Of a stretch of DNA of 64,000 nt, positions 36,427 to 45,571 are shown in pieces. Position 1 is the first letter of the stretch, and the number at the start of each line of letters is the position of its first letter. A model generated the notes under the pieces. It saw nothing but the letters and a program-made list of their open reading frames with translations, made no database searches and was not told the origin of the DNA. A program made the position numbers and the translations under genes. The stretch spans positions 310,001 to 374,000 of the forward strand of contig CP046180.1 in assembly GCA_014075295.1 (NCBI GenBank). The letters run 5' to 3'. The DNA comes from Candidatus Mycalebacterium zealandia (lineage in GTDB: Bacteria; Desulfobacterota_D; UBA1144; Nemesobacterales; Mycalebacteriaceae).

Positions 36427-37509
36427 ATGGCGACAAAAAAAGATATTCAAAACACCGAAGCCCTGCTTGCCGAACTTACCGAATCCGACGGCGTTGCGGG
36501 TTATGAGCGCGATATTTCCGCTGTTATCAAAAGCCATTTTGACAAACTGGGGCGCGTTTCAAAGGACAGAATGGGCAGTCTGATTTGTGAAGTTGCGGGC
36601 AAGTCCGCTTCTCCGAGCATTATGCTTGCCGGACACATGGATGAAATCGGCTTTATGATTCGCGCCGTTACGCCGGACGGATTTTTAAAGTTCACGCCGC
36701 TCGGCGGCTGGTGGGATCAGGTGCTTCTTGCCCAGCGCGTAAAAATCAAAACTTCAAAAGGCGAGGTTAACGGTGTGATTGGCGCGAAACCGCCGCACTT
36801 GATTCCGCAGGACGAGCGTAATAAAACGGTTCAGAGGAAAAGCATGTATATAGACATCGGCGCATCATCGGAGAAGGATGTTGAGAAAATCGGAGTCAGA
36901 GTTGGCGACCCTGTTGTTCCGGTGAGCGAGTTTACAAAACTTGCCAAGGACGGCGTTTATATGGCAAAGGCGTTTGATGACAGAATAGGGTGCGCGGTTG
37001 TGATTTCGGCGCTTTCAGCGATTGGCAAGTCGCATCCGGGCACGGTTTACGGCGTTGCGACCGTTCAGGAAGAGGTTGGCGTGCGCGGAGCCACAACCAG
37101 CGTGGAAGCGGTTGATCCGGATGCGGCGATTATTCTTGAATCCGACATTTCCGGCGATGTGCCGGGCATAAGCAATGATGAGTCTTCCACAAAACTTGGC
37201 GGCGGCCCCTCGCTTCTGCTTTACGACGCAAGAATGATACCGAATCTGAAACTGCGCGACCTTGTTATTGACACGGCGAAAAAGGCGAAAATTCCGCTCC
37301 AATTTGCCACAATGGAAGGTGGCGCGACTGACGGCGCGGCAATACACTTGCACAAGCACGGCGTTCCAACTGTGGTTCTCGGCGTTCCCACGCGGCACAT
37401 ACACAGCCACAATTCAATAATTCAACGAAAGGATTTTGAAAACGCGGTCAAACTGCTTGTGGCGGTGGTGAAAAAGTTGGACGAAAAGACGGTGAAAGGG
37501 CTTGTGTAG
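36427..37509 (+). CDS. M42 family metallopeptidase
   Basis: A 360-residue dinuclear-metal aminopeptidase of the M42 (glutamyl aminopeptidase/FrvX/TET) family. Metal and catalytic motifs are AGHMDEIGFMI, KAFDDRIGCAVV, TVQEEVGVRGA, ESDISGD and the late PTRHIHSHNS. M42 enzymes assemble into dodecamers that trim peptides. The start ATG 36427 follows GGGAG. It is the last ordinary gene before the AT-rich defence island, which begins about 55 bases after its stop. Confidence 0.93.
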   Translation: MATKKDIQNTEALLAELTESDGVAGYERDISAVIKSHFDKLGRVSKDRMGSLICEVAGKSASPSIMLAGHMDEIGFMIRAVTPDGFLKFTPLGGWWDQVLLAQRVKIKTSKGEVNGVIGAKPPHLIPQDERNKTVQRKSMYIDIGASSEKDVEKIGVRVGDPVVPVSEFTKLAKDGVYMAKAFDDRIGCAVVISALSAIGKSHPGTVYGVATVQEEVGVRGATTSVEAVDPDAAIILESDISGDVPGISNDESSTKLGGGPSLLLYDARMIPNLKLRDLVIDTAKKAKIPLQFATMEGGATDGAAIHLHKHGVPTVVLGVPTRHIHSHNSIIQRKDFENAVKLLVAVVKKLDEKTVKGLV

Positions 37510-37565
37510 TAGGGTGGTGTTGTTTTAGAATGATGTTTGAAGATTAACGGAAACTGCTGACTGAT

Positions 37566-39191
37566 ATGTCTTCTCTAAATACGGCAATTGTTCTCTCCGA
37601 GCAAGAAGAGAGCCAAGACTTGATTGCCATACGCCAAGCGAGTGTATGGGCTTCCCGATACCTTAACAAAAATGTAACTACTTCAAATATCTCTTATCTA
37701 ATTCAATACGGAAGGATTAGCAGATATGGGGAGAACGGCACAACACTTGTGAGCAAGGCGGAACTTGTCCGTTACTACGAGGGGTTTCACGGCAACAGGG
37801 AAACGAATTGGAAAGAGAAACTCGGAGATGATTTGAATTGGCTTCTTTCTTTTGACTTTCTGAAAGAGAAAGACACAACGAAACATGTTCATCGGCTCCA
37901 TCCGTATAAAGGGAAATTTATACCTCAGTTGGTTGAATATTTTCTGGACAGCAATACGGATGAGTTTAAGAGAGAGACCTTTTTTCAGCCCGGAGATATT
38001 GTTTTAGACCCGTTTTGTGGAAGTGGAACAACGCTTGTTCAGGCAAACGAACTTGGTATGCACGCGATTGGCATTGATGTTTCGGCTTTTAACGCTTTGA
38101 TTTCCAATGCGAAAGTGTCAAAGCACAACCTTAACAAACTACAAAAAGAAATTGACGAAATCCGACTCTCTTTTGAACGAAGAATTAAGCGGTCAAAGAA
38201 TAGAAATTTTGAACAAGAACTTTTGGAAGAGTTAAACATCTTCAATAGCAAGTATTTCCCATCGCCTGATTTTAAGAAAAATGTCAGAACGGGTGAGATC
38301 AATGAGAAGGTCTATTGTTTTGAAAAAGAAAAAGAGTTTATGCCGATTTTTGACAAATTGGTTAAGCGGTACCGTCTGCAAATTGAACAGAAGAAAAACA
38401 GTCGCTTTTTAGAAAAATGGTTCTTAAAACCTGTCAGGAATGAAATTGAGTTTTTGTTTAAGCAAGTTGGAAAAGTTCAAGACAAACAGATTAGAGCGAT
38501 TTTAGGGATTGCCCTCAGTCGTACTGTTCGCTCTTGTAGAGCAACAACGCATGCAGATTTGGCGACACTGAAAAGTCCCGTAACAAAACCTTACTATTGC
38601 AGAAAACACGGCAAAATTTGCAAGCCGTTGTTTTCTGTCAATTCTTGGTGGAATAGATACAGCGAGGATACAGTAAACAGACTGAAAGAATTTGAAGATT
38701 TGCGCACGCAAACCAGCCAAATTTGTTTGCAAGGAGATTCAAGAAAACTCAACTTGGCAAGCACTTTGTCAAAACGGAGAAAACATCTCGCCGAGCGGGT
38801 AAAAAAAGATGGAGTAAAGGGTATATTCACAAGTCCGCCTTATGTTGGTTTAATTGACTACCACGAACAACACGCTTACGCATACGACCTTTTTGCTTAC
38901 GACAGAAATGACGGACTTGAAATAGGTCCTTTGTCGAAAGGGCAGGGGGCATTAGCAAGACAAAGTTATATTGAATCAATCGCGGAAGTTTTGTGTAACT
39001 GTAGAAAATATCTTGTTGATGATTTTAATGTTTTTATCGTTGCAAATGATAAATACAATTTGTATCCGTCAATCGCCGGACTTGCTGATATGCAAATAGT
39101 AAAAAGGTATAAACGCCCCGTTCTTAACCGGACAGAGAAGGATAAGGCGGCGTATTCGGAAATCATTTTTCATTTAAAGAGTGTTGAATAA
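37566..39191 (+). CDS. Site-specific DNA methyltransferase of a type II restriction-modification pair (SPPY type)
   Basis: A 541-residue DNA methyltransferase. The N-terminal part holds a DNA-binding-like segment (VTTSNISYLIQYGRISRYG) then HRLHPYKGKFIPQLVEYF. The SAM motif DPFCGSGTT is at 148-156 and the catalytic SPPY at 423-426, separated by a long region likely to hold target recognition. SPPY suggests N4-cytosine methylation, and motif order fits an alpha-type layout. It is one base from the restriction enzyme gene. Base and codon use is AT-richer than the surrounding chromosome, pointing to horizontal transfer. Confidence 0.9.
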   Translation: MSSLNTAIVLSEQEESQDLIAIRQASVWASRYLNKNVTTSNISYLIQYGRISRYGENGTTLVSKAELVRYYEGFHGNRETNWKEKLGDDLNWLLSFDFLKEKDTTKHVHRLHPYKGKFIPQLVEYFLDSNTDEFKRETFFQPGDIVLDPFCGSGTTLVQANELGMHAIGIDVSAFNALISNAKVSKHNLNKLQKEIDEIRLSFERRIKRSKNRNFEQELLEELNIFNSKYFPSPDFKKNVRTGEINEKVYCFEKEKEFMPIFDKLVKRYRLQIEQKKNSRFLEKWFLKPVRNEIEFLFKQVGKVQDKQIRAILGIALSRTVRSCRATTHADLATLKSPVTKPYYCRKHGKICKPLFSVNSWWNRYSEDTVNRLKEFEDLRTQTSQICLQGDSRKLNLASTLSKRRKHLAERVKKDGVKGIFTSPPYVGLIDYHEQHAYAYDLFAYDRNDGLEIGPLSKGQGALARQSYIESIAEVLCNCRKYLVDDFNVFIVANDKYNLYPSIAGLADMQIVKRYKRPVLNRTEKDKAAYSEIIFHLKSVE

Positions 39192-39971
39192 ATGAGTTTA
39201 TCTGAAGAGAAAAAAGAAGAAATCAAAACTCTTATAAGTGAGATAATTGAAAAGAAATTAGAGAAATATAGCCCAGAGTCTTCATACATGCCTTTTTTAA
39301 CGTGTCTATTGCAAGATAGTAAAAGAGTGGCTTCTTATTCTTTTACTCATTCTCTAGCAACATCTCTCGGAACATCTTTTTATGAGCAAGTCTCAACAAT
39401 CATTCTTAACAACTGTTGCGATGAAGTTTGTCGTCAATATCCCATAAAGGGTGATATTTCTAAGTCTCAAAAGACAGAAATTGATAGTATTGTGACAGGA
39501 TTAGGTAATGGGCAGAGAACTCCTAACATAGAGAAAGAAACTAATGAAGTCCTTCGAGTACAATCTACAAACGGCAACCCCCAAGACGATGGAAGAATTG
39601 CAGATTTGTATATGAAACGGGATGGTGAAGAACATTTTTTTGAAATTAAAACTGCAAAGCCAAATAAGGGAGGATTTAAGTCCTTCAAAATCCAATTACT
39701 TGAGTGGGTTGCAAGAAAGCAGAAAAAAGTCAAAGTTTATCTTGCTATTCCATATAACCCTTATCATCCAAAGCCCTACGAACGTTTTACGATGAAAAAG
39801 TATTTTAAACTTGGTGAAGATGCTTTGGTAGGTGAACAATACTGGACATTTATTGGAGGTGAAGGCACATATGAAGATTTATTGGAAGTTTTTGACGAGA
39901 TTGGAAAATTTTACAAGAAAAAAATATCAGTCAAACTCAAAGAAGTTTCACGAGTTAATGTAATTTCTTAG
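39192..39971 (+). CDS. Type II restriction endonuclease, TdeIII-like
   Basis: A 259-residue protein directly abutting the methyltransferase (stop then ATG). It carries a PD-(D/E)xK-type core: DGRIADLYMKRDGEEHFFEIKTAKPNKGGFKSFKIQLLEW, with D in the first strand and EIK in the second. The TAKPNKGG region and LLEWVARK resemble the TdeIII family, whose members cut GGNCC. The site here is not proven. No Vsr or controller gene is present. Codon use matches the methyltransferase. AT-rich and likely mobile. Confidence 0.82.
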   Translation: MSLSEEKKEEIKTLISEIIEKKLEKYSPESSYMPFLTCLLQDSKRVASYSFTHSLATSLGTSFYEQVSTIILNNCCDEVCRQYPIKGDISKSQKTEIDSIVTGLGNGQRTPNIEKETNEVLRVQSTNGNPQDDGRIADLYMKRDGEEHFFEIKTAKPNKGGFKSFKIQLLEWVARKQKKVKVYLAIPYNPYHPKPYERFTMKKYFKLGEDALVGEQYWTFIGGEGTYEDLLEVFDEIGKFYKKKISVKLKEVSRVNVIS

Positions 39972-40074
39972 TTCGATTTTCCGATGTCGATCCGATAGCG
40001 TGCTAGATGGAATTGTCTCCAATCCGAATTGCGATGTTTACTATCTGCGTTTCTGTTAAGGATAGGGTCGGGGA

Positions 40075-42666
40075 TTATCTGTTTTCTTCTTGGATCATTA
40101 TCTGCTTGTCAATAGGAATGTTAAACAGGCCTGCTATACTGTGAATTTCCCTAGATGTGACCGGATGCATTTCAATATAATCTCTTATAAAATCTGTTAA
40201 TATCCTAGTGGCAAACGGATTGTTAGAAAATATTTTTTTCATTTTCTTTATTTCCTCGAAATCCAGTCTTTTTTCAAACCATTGATGGATAAAAAAGTTT
40301 ATCAGTTTTGAGGCCGGGGTGTTGAGTTTTCCATTGACTCTATCTGCAATTGAGAGAACATTTTCTGATCCAAGTGAAAGAGAAATTTTTTTCATGAATC
40401 CAAAAGTCACAACATAGCCGAGATAAGCCATGAGTCTTGCAAGTATTTCCTTTTCAGACTGTGTTTTGTTCTTCTTTTTGAGTTTTGCAATTTCTTCTGC
40501 TAATAGGTCTATATCTGTTTCTGCAAGTAGATTATGAAAGTTTCCCAGCATTCTCAACCCTAGGTTTTGTCCTTCTGTGAATATCTGTATTTGTTTTGTA
40601 GTTTGCAGAGAGCCATATCTATTTCTTAATATTTGCCCCAGTATTTCTATTGTTTTAATTCCCTGATGTAGTTTAGATGCTGTGTCTGCAGCATCTTCTT
40701 CACCACTATCTTTTTCACAATCTTCTTTTCTTTCTTTTTCATCTTTCGTTTCCCATCTTCTTTCCCTCTCCTCTTTATAATTGGCAGATTCGAGTTGAGG
40801 TGTTTTAAATGACTCTATTACATCTTGTATGAAAGAAACGCTTTCTTTGTTAAGGCTGGCAGGCGGTTCATTTTCGTACAAACTAAGTGCTGTTAATATT
40901 ATCTCATCTAAAACTGAGTCTTCTTTGCTATGATGTGAGACAAAAACCATTATGTTTGCATAATCTTTATTGTGTAATTTAGAGCAAAGATGAGTGATTG
41001 TACATTTTATTTTTTTATCCGATATGTTTTCTGCCAAATATTTTGATACAAAGTAATAGTATATGTATTCGTATTTGAAACAGTATTGTCCTGAATTATC
41101 AATAGAAAGTAATTTCCCTTTTTTCAATTTGTCAATTATTTCTATAAAGGATGTTTTTGTTGGAGGGAATTTTTCAGAATAAGATTGGTTGAATGATTCA
41201 AGGATTTGTTTTGATATTGTTTTATTTTGTTGACGGAAAATAAAATAAGAAAGCTCTGTTAGATAGTTCAAGTACAAATCTATTTTTTGTTGAGGAATTT
41301 TAGCTGTTTGATTCAGGCAACCAAATACTAAAAACTGATAATAATGTCCATATGAAGTCAAGTTGAGTTCCTGATGTGAAGTACCAATTTCTTTCATTCG
41401 GAGTATTAGAATGATAAAAAGTGGGCGTGCAGGAATTATTGTTTTGCCTAGAATTGAGTCGATGTTGGTTTTGTATATGTCAGATTGTTTTATAAACTCA
41501 CTGTTGGATTCGTATTCTTGATTCTCTCCAATTAGTAGCCATTTTTCTATAAGTTGCGCTCTTAATCTATGTCCAAACGGCTTGATTTGGTAGTGTTCAA
41601 ACTTTGATATTTCTTTGCTCGTCTTGAGCTGGTGTTCGGCTATGTTATAAGTATTATTTATGGATATTATTAGACCGTATGATTTTTCATCTATTTGTTG
41701 CAAGATTTGATCGCGACTTTCTTGATCTATTTTTGCAAGGTGCCAATCGTCAATAATGATTAATTTTCCTCTGTTGTCTTCTGTAAAGTTTGAAAATGTC
41801 TTTCCTATGTATTGATGTGTGAAACATTCGCTAATTATTTTATCAATATTCGTGTTTTTAATGTCTTTTCCTTTTATGAATATAGGAAGAGTATTAAGGT
41901 TGTGTAAATCTTGAAATAGTGTTTTTAGTAGAGATGTTTTTCCAATTTGTTCTTCTCCTTCTAGTGCGATTTTCATTTTTGAACAATTTTCTACTTCAAT
42001 CAATTTCCTGGATGATATTGAAGATGTTGTTTCTTGATTTTGTTTGTGTGAAATATAGTCCTCAACCGACGGATACACAAATAAGTCATTTAAATTTATT
42101 TCTTCTTTTTTGGGATGGGTTATACCAACACCAATATCGTTGATGAATTCATTTTTAAAAGACTCATTGATTGTGAAACATGACTCATCTTCTATGTCAA
42201 AAACAGCCCTTTCTATCCCACATCTTATGTCTTCCCAAGCTTCATCTGTGTTTTCCCATGTATTAATAGCTTGACCATCTTTGGGTAGTGCAAGGGGTAT
42301 TTTTAATTTCGGCTCATTTTTCCAATCGCAAGGTCGTAGAATTATAGGAATTAATTTTTTCTTGTTTGTGTTCTCTTTTGCTAGGTTGAAGGATTCTTCC
42401 AATTCTTTGATGCATTCTTCAGAATCAAGAAAATCAGGACTGACGAGAAATAAAATAATATCAGAGTTTACTATATTTTCTTTAATTTTTTCAGAAATGT
42501 TGCTACCAGGAACTATTTTTCTGTCATGCCAACTATCTATCATTCCCTTTCTTTTCATAGTGGCAAGCCTTTTTTCAAGTTCTTTGCTATATTGCTCGTC
42601 TTTGTGGCAGTAACTATGGAATAGTTTTTTAGGATTGCTTTTTTGATCTATACTAGGACTATTCAT
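40075..42666 (-). CDS. TIR-domain STAND NTPase (predicted anti-phage effector)
   Basis: An 863-residue, strongly AT-rich gene. Residues about 14-155 form a TIR domain (LFHSYCHKDEQYSKELE, SWHDRKIVPGSNI, ILFLVSPDFL, and CIKEL at 85-89 holding the expected catalytic glutamate). A P-loop NTPase follows: GEEQIGKTS at 237-245 and Walker B LIIIDDWH near 302-309. The C-terminal half is helical with an E/K-rich linker and the motif GQILRNRYGSL seen in other bacterial STAND proteins. TIR effectors usually hydrolyse NAD+ on sensing phage. Start ATG 42666 is chosen since an earlier frame start lies inside the upstream gene. Confidence 0.87.
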   Translation of the reverse strand: MNSPSIDQKSNPKKLFHSYCHKDEQYSKELEKRLATMKRKGMIDSWHDRKIVPGSNISEKIKENIVNSDIILFLVSPDFLDSEECIKELEESFNLAKENTNKKKLIPIILRPCDWKNEPKLKIPLALPKDGQAINTWENTDEAWEDIRCGIERAVFDIEDESCFTINESFKNEFINDIGVGITHPKKEEINLNDLFVYPSVEDYISHKQNQETTSSISSRKLIEVENCSKMKIALEGEEQIGKTSLLKTLFQDLHNLNTLPIFIKGKDIKNTNIDKIISECFTHQYIGKTFSNFTEDNRGKLIIIDDWHLAKIDQESRDQILQQIDEKSYGLIISINNTYNIAEHQLKTSKEISKFEHYQIKPFGHRLRAQLIEKWLLIGENQEYESNSEFIKQSDIYKTNIDSILGKTIIPARPLFIILILRMKEIGTSHQELNLTSYGHYYQFLVFGCLNQTAKIPQQKIDLYLNYLTELSYFIFRQQNKTISKQILESFNQSYSEKFPPTKTSFIEIIDKLKKGKLLSIDNSGQYCFKYEYIYYYFVSKYLAENISDKKIKCTITHLCSKLHNKDYANIMVFVSHHSKEDSVLDEIILTALSLYENEPPASLNKESVSFIQDVIESFKTPQLESANYKEERERRWETKDEKERKEDCEKDSGEEDAADTASKLHQGIKTIEILGQILRNRYGSLQTTKQIQIFTEGQNLGLRMLGNFHNLLAETDIDLLAEEIAKLKKKNKTQSEKEILARLMAYLGYVVTFGFMKKISLSLGSENVLSIADRVNGKLNTPASKLINFFIHQWFEKRLDFEEIKKMKKIFSNNPFATRILTDFIRDYIEMHPVTSREIHSIAGLFNIPIDKQIMIQEENR

Positions 42667-42682
42667 ATCTAAATACACTTCT

Positions 42683-43996
42683 TCATTTTTTCTTCCCAAA
42701 CGGGTCTTTCTTTTCAGGATGCCAAAGTTTGAAATGGTCTTTATGTAAATCCGTATAAGCCCCCGGCGGGTAGAACTTGTCGTAGAAATCCAAATCAAGA
42801 TGGTGCGCCTGAACCATAAACCGCAAAAACATCGGGTCTGAAAACGCGGGGAAGCGTCCGTATGTTTCGTAAATATAGTTGCAGATGTCTTTCACAACCG
42901 CGATTTCATCTTTGCCCGGGCGCGGGGTTTGGTCATAAACTCCCTGCGGGTTTGTGTAGGGCATGTTTTTCTTTTCCCAGTTGCTCCATTTCATGTCGTT
43001 GAATGCTTCAACCGCTTCGCCCATGTCCTTGTAATACGGTGGGCAAAAGCCGTGAAAAAGCCCGTCTTTGCCGACCGCCACCGGATTTGGGTTTGCCGTT
43101 TCGCCTTTCGGTTCGGGGGTTGTGAAAGTGAAGCCCAGTCCTTCAAAATCGTCCGACATCCCAAGAACAAACGGGCTCGCGAACCCGCTGAAAAGCCAGC
43201 CGCCGAGACCCAAAGTCTGCAGAGTCAGAACCATGTTCTGCCCCATAAACGCCTGCTCGGCGATGAACCCGTTGGCGAAACGCAGTTCGGCTTCAATGAG
43301 CGGCATTGTTTTGTCTTTGTCTATGAAGCCGTTTTTTATCCATTTTTCGGTTCCGGGCGGCTTCATTGCGCGCAACTCATCGGCGAAATTGAACCTGTGC
43401 CCCTCGCGCATATAGAAGAAATAAAGGTTGATTATGCACGAAGTCAGGTCGGTTACGGGCATAAAAACCGTTGTTCCGGGTTTATTCACATTCCACAGGT
43501 TGTGAACGGCAAGTCCCGGAGGTCTGTCGGGAATATCGGCTCTGCCATCTCCGATTTTGACTTTTGACTCCCTGAACAGACGGACAATTTCATCAACCCT
43601 TTTTTCAAGCGGCATAGCTTCCAGCCCCTTAAAATCTTCGGCTTTTTTGTCGTGCATCTTTATCATGTATGAGCCGTCATCATTTGTGTAAAACAGCTCC
43701 GTTCTGTGCACGTCTCCCAGCGCGGGAATGGTTTTACTTGTGAACTGGACTTCAAGATCAAGCCCCATATGAGGTGGAAAATCGGACAGGTTTATGTTTT
43801 TTATTCCAAGCCCCGTCCAGATGATTATGGCTTCCTCAAGTTCGGAAAGGGGCTCCGGTTTATGCCCGGATTTATACTCAAGCGGCCCCTCGGAGATTTC
43901 CATTCCCAACCCGAACCGCCGCGAGCGTCTCTCAAACACGGTGTCAAAAAAGCCGTGCCTTATCGCTTTTTTCAAGCCGTCCGGATACTTACCCAT
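42683..43996 (-). CDS. Uncharacterised 437-residue protein
   Basis: A long, well-formed gene whose codon use matches the chromosome, not the adjacent AT-rich island. I do not recognise the family. The N-terminus has FERRSRRFGLGMEI followed by PLSELEEAIIIWTGLGI, a pattern faintly like the start of nitroreductase or SagB-type flavoproteins. The middle has VHNLWNVNKPGTTVFMPVTDL and GGWLFSGFASPFVLGMSDDFEGLGF, and the C-terminus has YETYGRFPAFSDPMFLRFMVQAHHLDLDFYDKFY. No signal peptide or membrane helix is evident. It is divergent from an acyl-CoA synthetase gene (69 bases apart) and may share its pathway. Confidence 0.8.
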   Translation of the reverse strand: MGKYPDGLKKAIRHGFFDTVFERRSRRFGLGMEISEGPLEYKSGHKPEPLSELEEAIIIWTGLGIKNINLSDFPPHMGLDLEVQFTSKTIPALGDVHRTELFYTNDDGSYMIKMHDKKAEDFKGLEAMPLEKRVDEIVRLFRESKVKIGDGRADIPDRPPGLAVHNLWNVNKPGTTVFMPVTDLTSCIINLYFFYMREGHRFNFADELRAMKPPGTEKWIKNGFIDKDKTMPLIEAELRFANGFIAEQAFMGQNMVLTLQTLGLGGWLFSGFASPFVLGMSDDFEGLGFTFTTPEPKGETANPNPVAVGKDGLFHGFCPPYYKDMGEAVEAFNDMKWSNWEKKNMPYTNPQGVYDQTPRPGKDEIAVVKDICNYIYETYGRFPAFSDPMFLRFMVQAHHLDLDFYDKFYPPGAYTDLHKDHFKLWHPEKKDPFGKKK

Positions 43997-44065
43997 TGCG
44001 CCTCAAAGTGTATAGGAAAAACCCTCAGGTCAAAAACGCGCCGCGCCCGTGATAGATTATTTTCC

Positions 44066-45571
44066 GTGCCACCGATACCGATATTGAAAAATATGGAGCG
44101 CCACGGAGGAAAATCCGCGCTCACGGATTCAGATGGCGAGCATTCCCACTCCGAACTTCTGGAGATGTCCGCGCAAGCGGCGGGAGCGTTCCTGCGGTTT
44201 TGCGGCACAGACGACCTGAGCGAGCGGCGGGTGGCGTTTATGTTGCCCAAAAGCGCCGGGTATGCGGCTCTCAAACTTGGAATATGGCGGGCGGGCGGGG
44301 TTTGTGTTCCGCTTTGCGTCTCCCATCCGCCGGCGGAGATAGCATATGTGGTTGATGACTCCGCTCCGTCTCTGGTTGTGTGCCATCCCTCTTTCAGGGA
44401 GAAAATTGAACCAATCTGTTCTGAAAAAGGCGTTGTTTTCGCTCTGAGCGATGAGTTTTTTCAGTTTCCTTCCGCACGCGCATTTCCTGATTTTCCTTTG
44501 TCGCGCCGCGCCATGATGATATACACAAGCGGAACAACGAGCCGCCCAAAGGGCGTTGTAACGACCCACTCAAACATTGACGCTCAGATAAACGCGATGC
44601 TCCAAGCATGGGAATGGACTGACGCTGACAGGGTTTTGAATGTTCTGCCGCTTCACCATCTTCACGGCATACTGAATCTGTTGCTGTGTCCGCTCAGCGC
44701 CGGAGCTTTGTGCGAAATGGCGGATTTTGACCCGGGCGCGGTCTGGGAGCGATTTCGGCGCGGGGGGATAACGGTTTTTATGGCGGTACCGACCGTTTAC
44801 GCTAAACTGGCGCAGTTCTGGGAAAACGCGCCTGCGGACGACCGAAAAGATATGAGCCGGGCGTGCGCGGCGATGCGGCTTATGGTTTCCGGCTCTGCGG
44901 CTCTTACGGTCAGGCTTTCCCTCAAGTGGCGTGACATAAGCGGGCACACGCTTCTTGAGCGCTACGGAATGACCGAAACGGGAATGATTCTTTCAAACCC
45001 TCTCAAAGGGAAAAGAAAGCCCGGCTTTGTCGGCAAACCCATGCCCGGCGTGCGCGCGAAGCTTTTCACCCCGGAGGGCGCCCCCGCGCACCCCGGAGAA
45101 CAGGGCGAGGTACGGGTGAAGGGCGCGGGCGTTTTCCTTGAGTATTGGAACAATTCCCGGGCAACCCGGGGCGCATTTTTAGATGGCTGGTTCAAAACGG
45201 GCGACATGGCTGCACTTGATTCCGAAGGTGATTTTCAGATGTTTGGCAGAGAGTCCGTGGACATAATCAAATCTGGAGGCTACAAGATTTCCGCGCTTGA
45301 AGTGGAGAGGGAAATTCTTGAAAAAAACGGGGTTGCCGCCTGCGCGGTTGTTGGAGTCGAAGATGGGGTCTGGGGGCAGAGAGTCGCCGCCGTGGTTGCG
45401 CTTGAAAACGGCAAATCCCTTTCTTTGACAGAGTTAAAACAGTGGCTTGAGCCGCGCCTCGCACCTTATAAAATTCCCTCTCTGCTTGAAAATGTTGACG
45501 AACTTCCCGTGAACGCTCTGGGAAAGGTTCAAAAGCCCGAACTTGTGAAAATCTGGGAGGGAGAGATTTGA
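44066..45571 (+). CDS. AMP-dependent acyl-CoA synthetase (MatB/ACSF3-like)
   Basis: A roughly 501-residue adenylate-forming enzyme. It has the P-loop MIYTSGTTSRPKGVVTTHSN, VLPLHHLHGI, RYGMTETGMILSNPLKGKRKPGFVGKPMPGV, the hinge GWFKTGDMAALDSEGDFQMFGRESVDIIKSGGYKISALEVE and the C-terminal lysine in NALGKVQK. The MTETGMILSNPL block resembles malonyl/methylmalonyl-CoA synthetases, but the acid is not certain. The start is GTG 44066 or ATG 44093; the longer frame upstream runs antisense into the neighbouring gene. TTGA overlaps the next gene. Confidence 0.9.
   Translation: MPPIPILKNMERHGGKSALTDSDGEHSHSELLEMSAQAAGAFLRFCGTDDLSERRVAFMLPKSAGYAALKLGIWRAGGVCVPLCVSHPPAEIAYVVDDSAPSLVVCHPSFREKIEPICSEKGVVFALSDEFFQFPSARAFPDFPLSRRAMMIYTSGTTSRPKGVVTTHSNIDAQINAMLQAWEWTDADRVLNVLPLHHLHGILNLLLCPLSAGALCEMADFDPGAVWERFRRGGITVFMAVPTVYAKLAQFWENAPADDRKDMSRACAAMRLMVSGSAALTVRLSLKWRDISGHTLLERYGMTETGMILSNPLKGKRKPGFVGKPMPGVRAKLFTPEGAPAHPGEQGEVRVKGAGVFLEYWNNSRATRGAFLDGWFKTGDMAALDSEGDFQMFGRESVDIIKSGGYKISALEVEREILEKNGVAACAVVGVEDGVWGQRVAAVVALENGKSLSLTELKQWLEPRLAPYKIPSLLENVDELPVNALGKVQKPELVKIWEGEI

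Noticed and set aside
42667-42798. Upstream extension of the TIR-STAND reading frame
   Set aside because: It lies mostly inside the C-terminus of the neighbouring 437-residue gene and has no TIR homology. ATG 42666 sits right before the domain.
43706-44065. Upstream extension of the acyl-CoA synthetase frame
   Set aside because: It runs antisense through the 437-residue gene and gives residues unlike the family; typical length is reached from GTG 44066.
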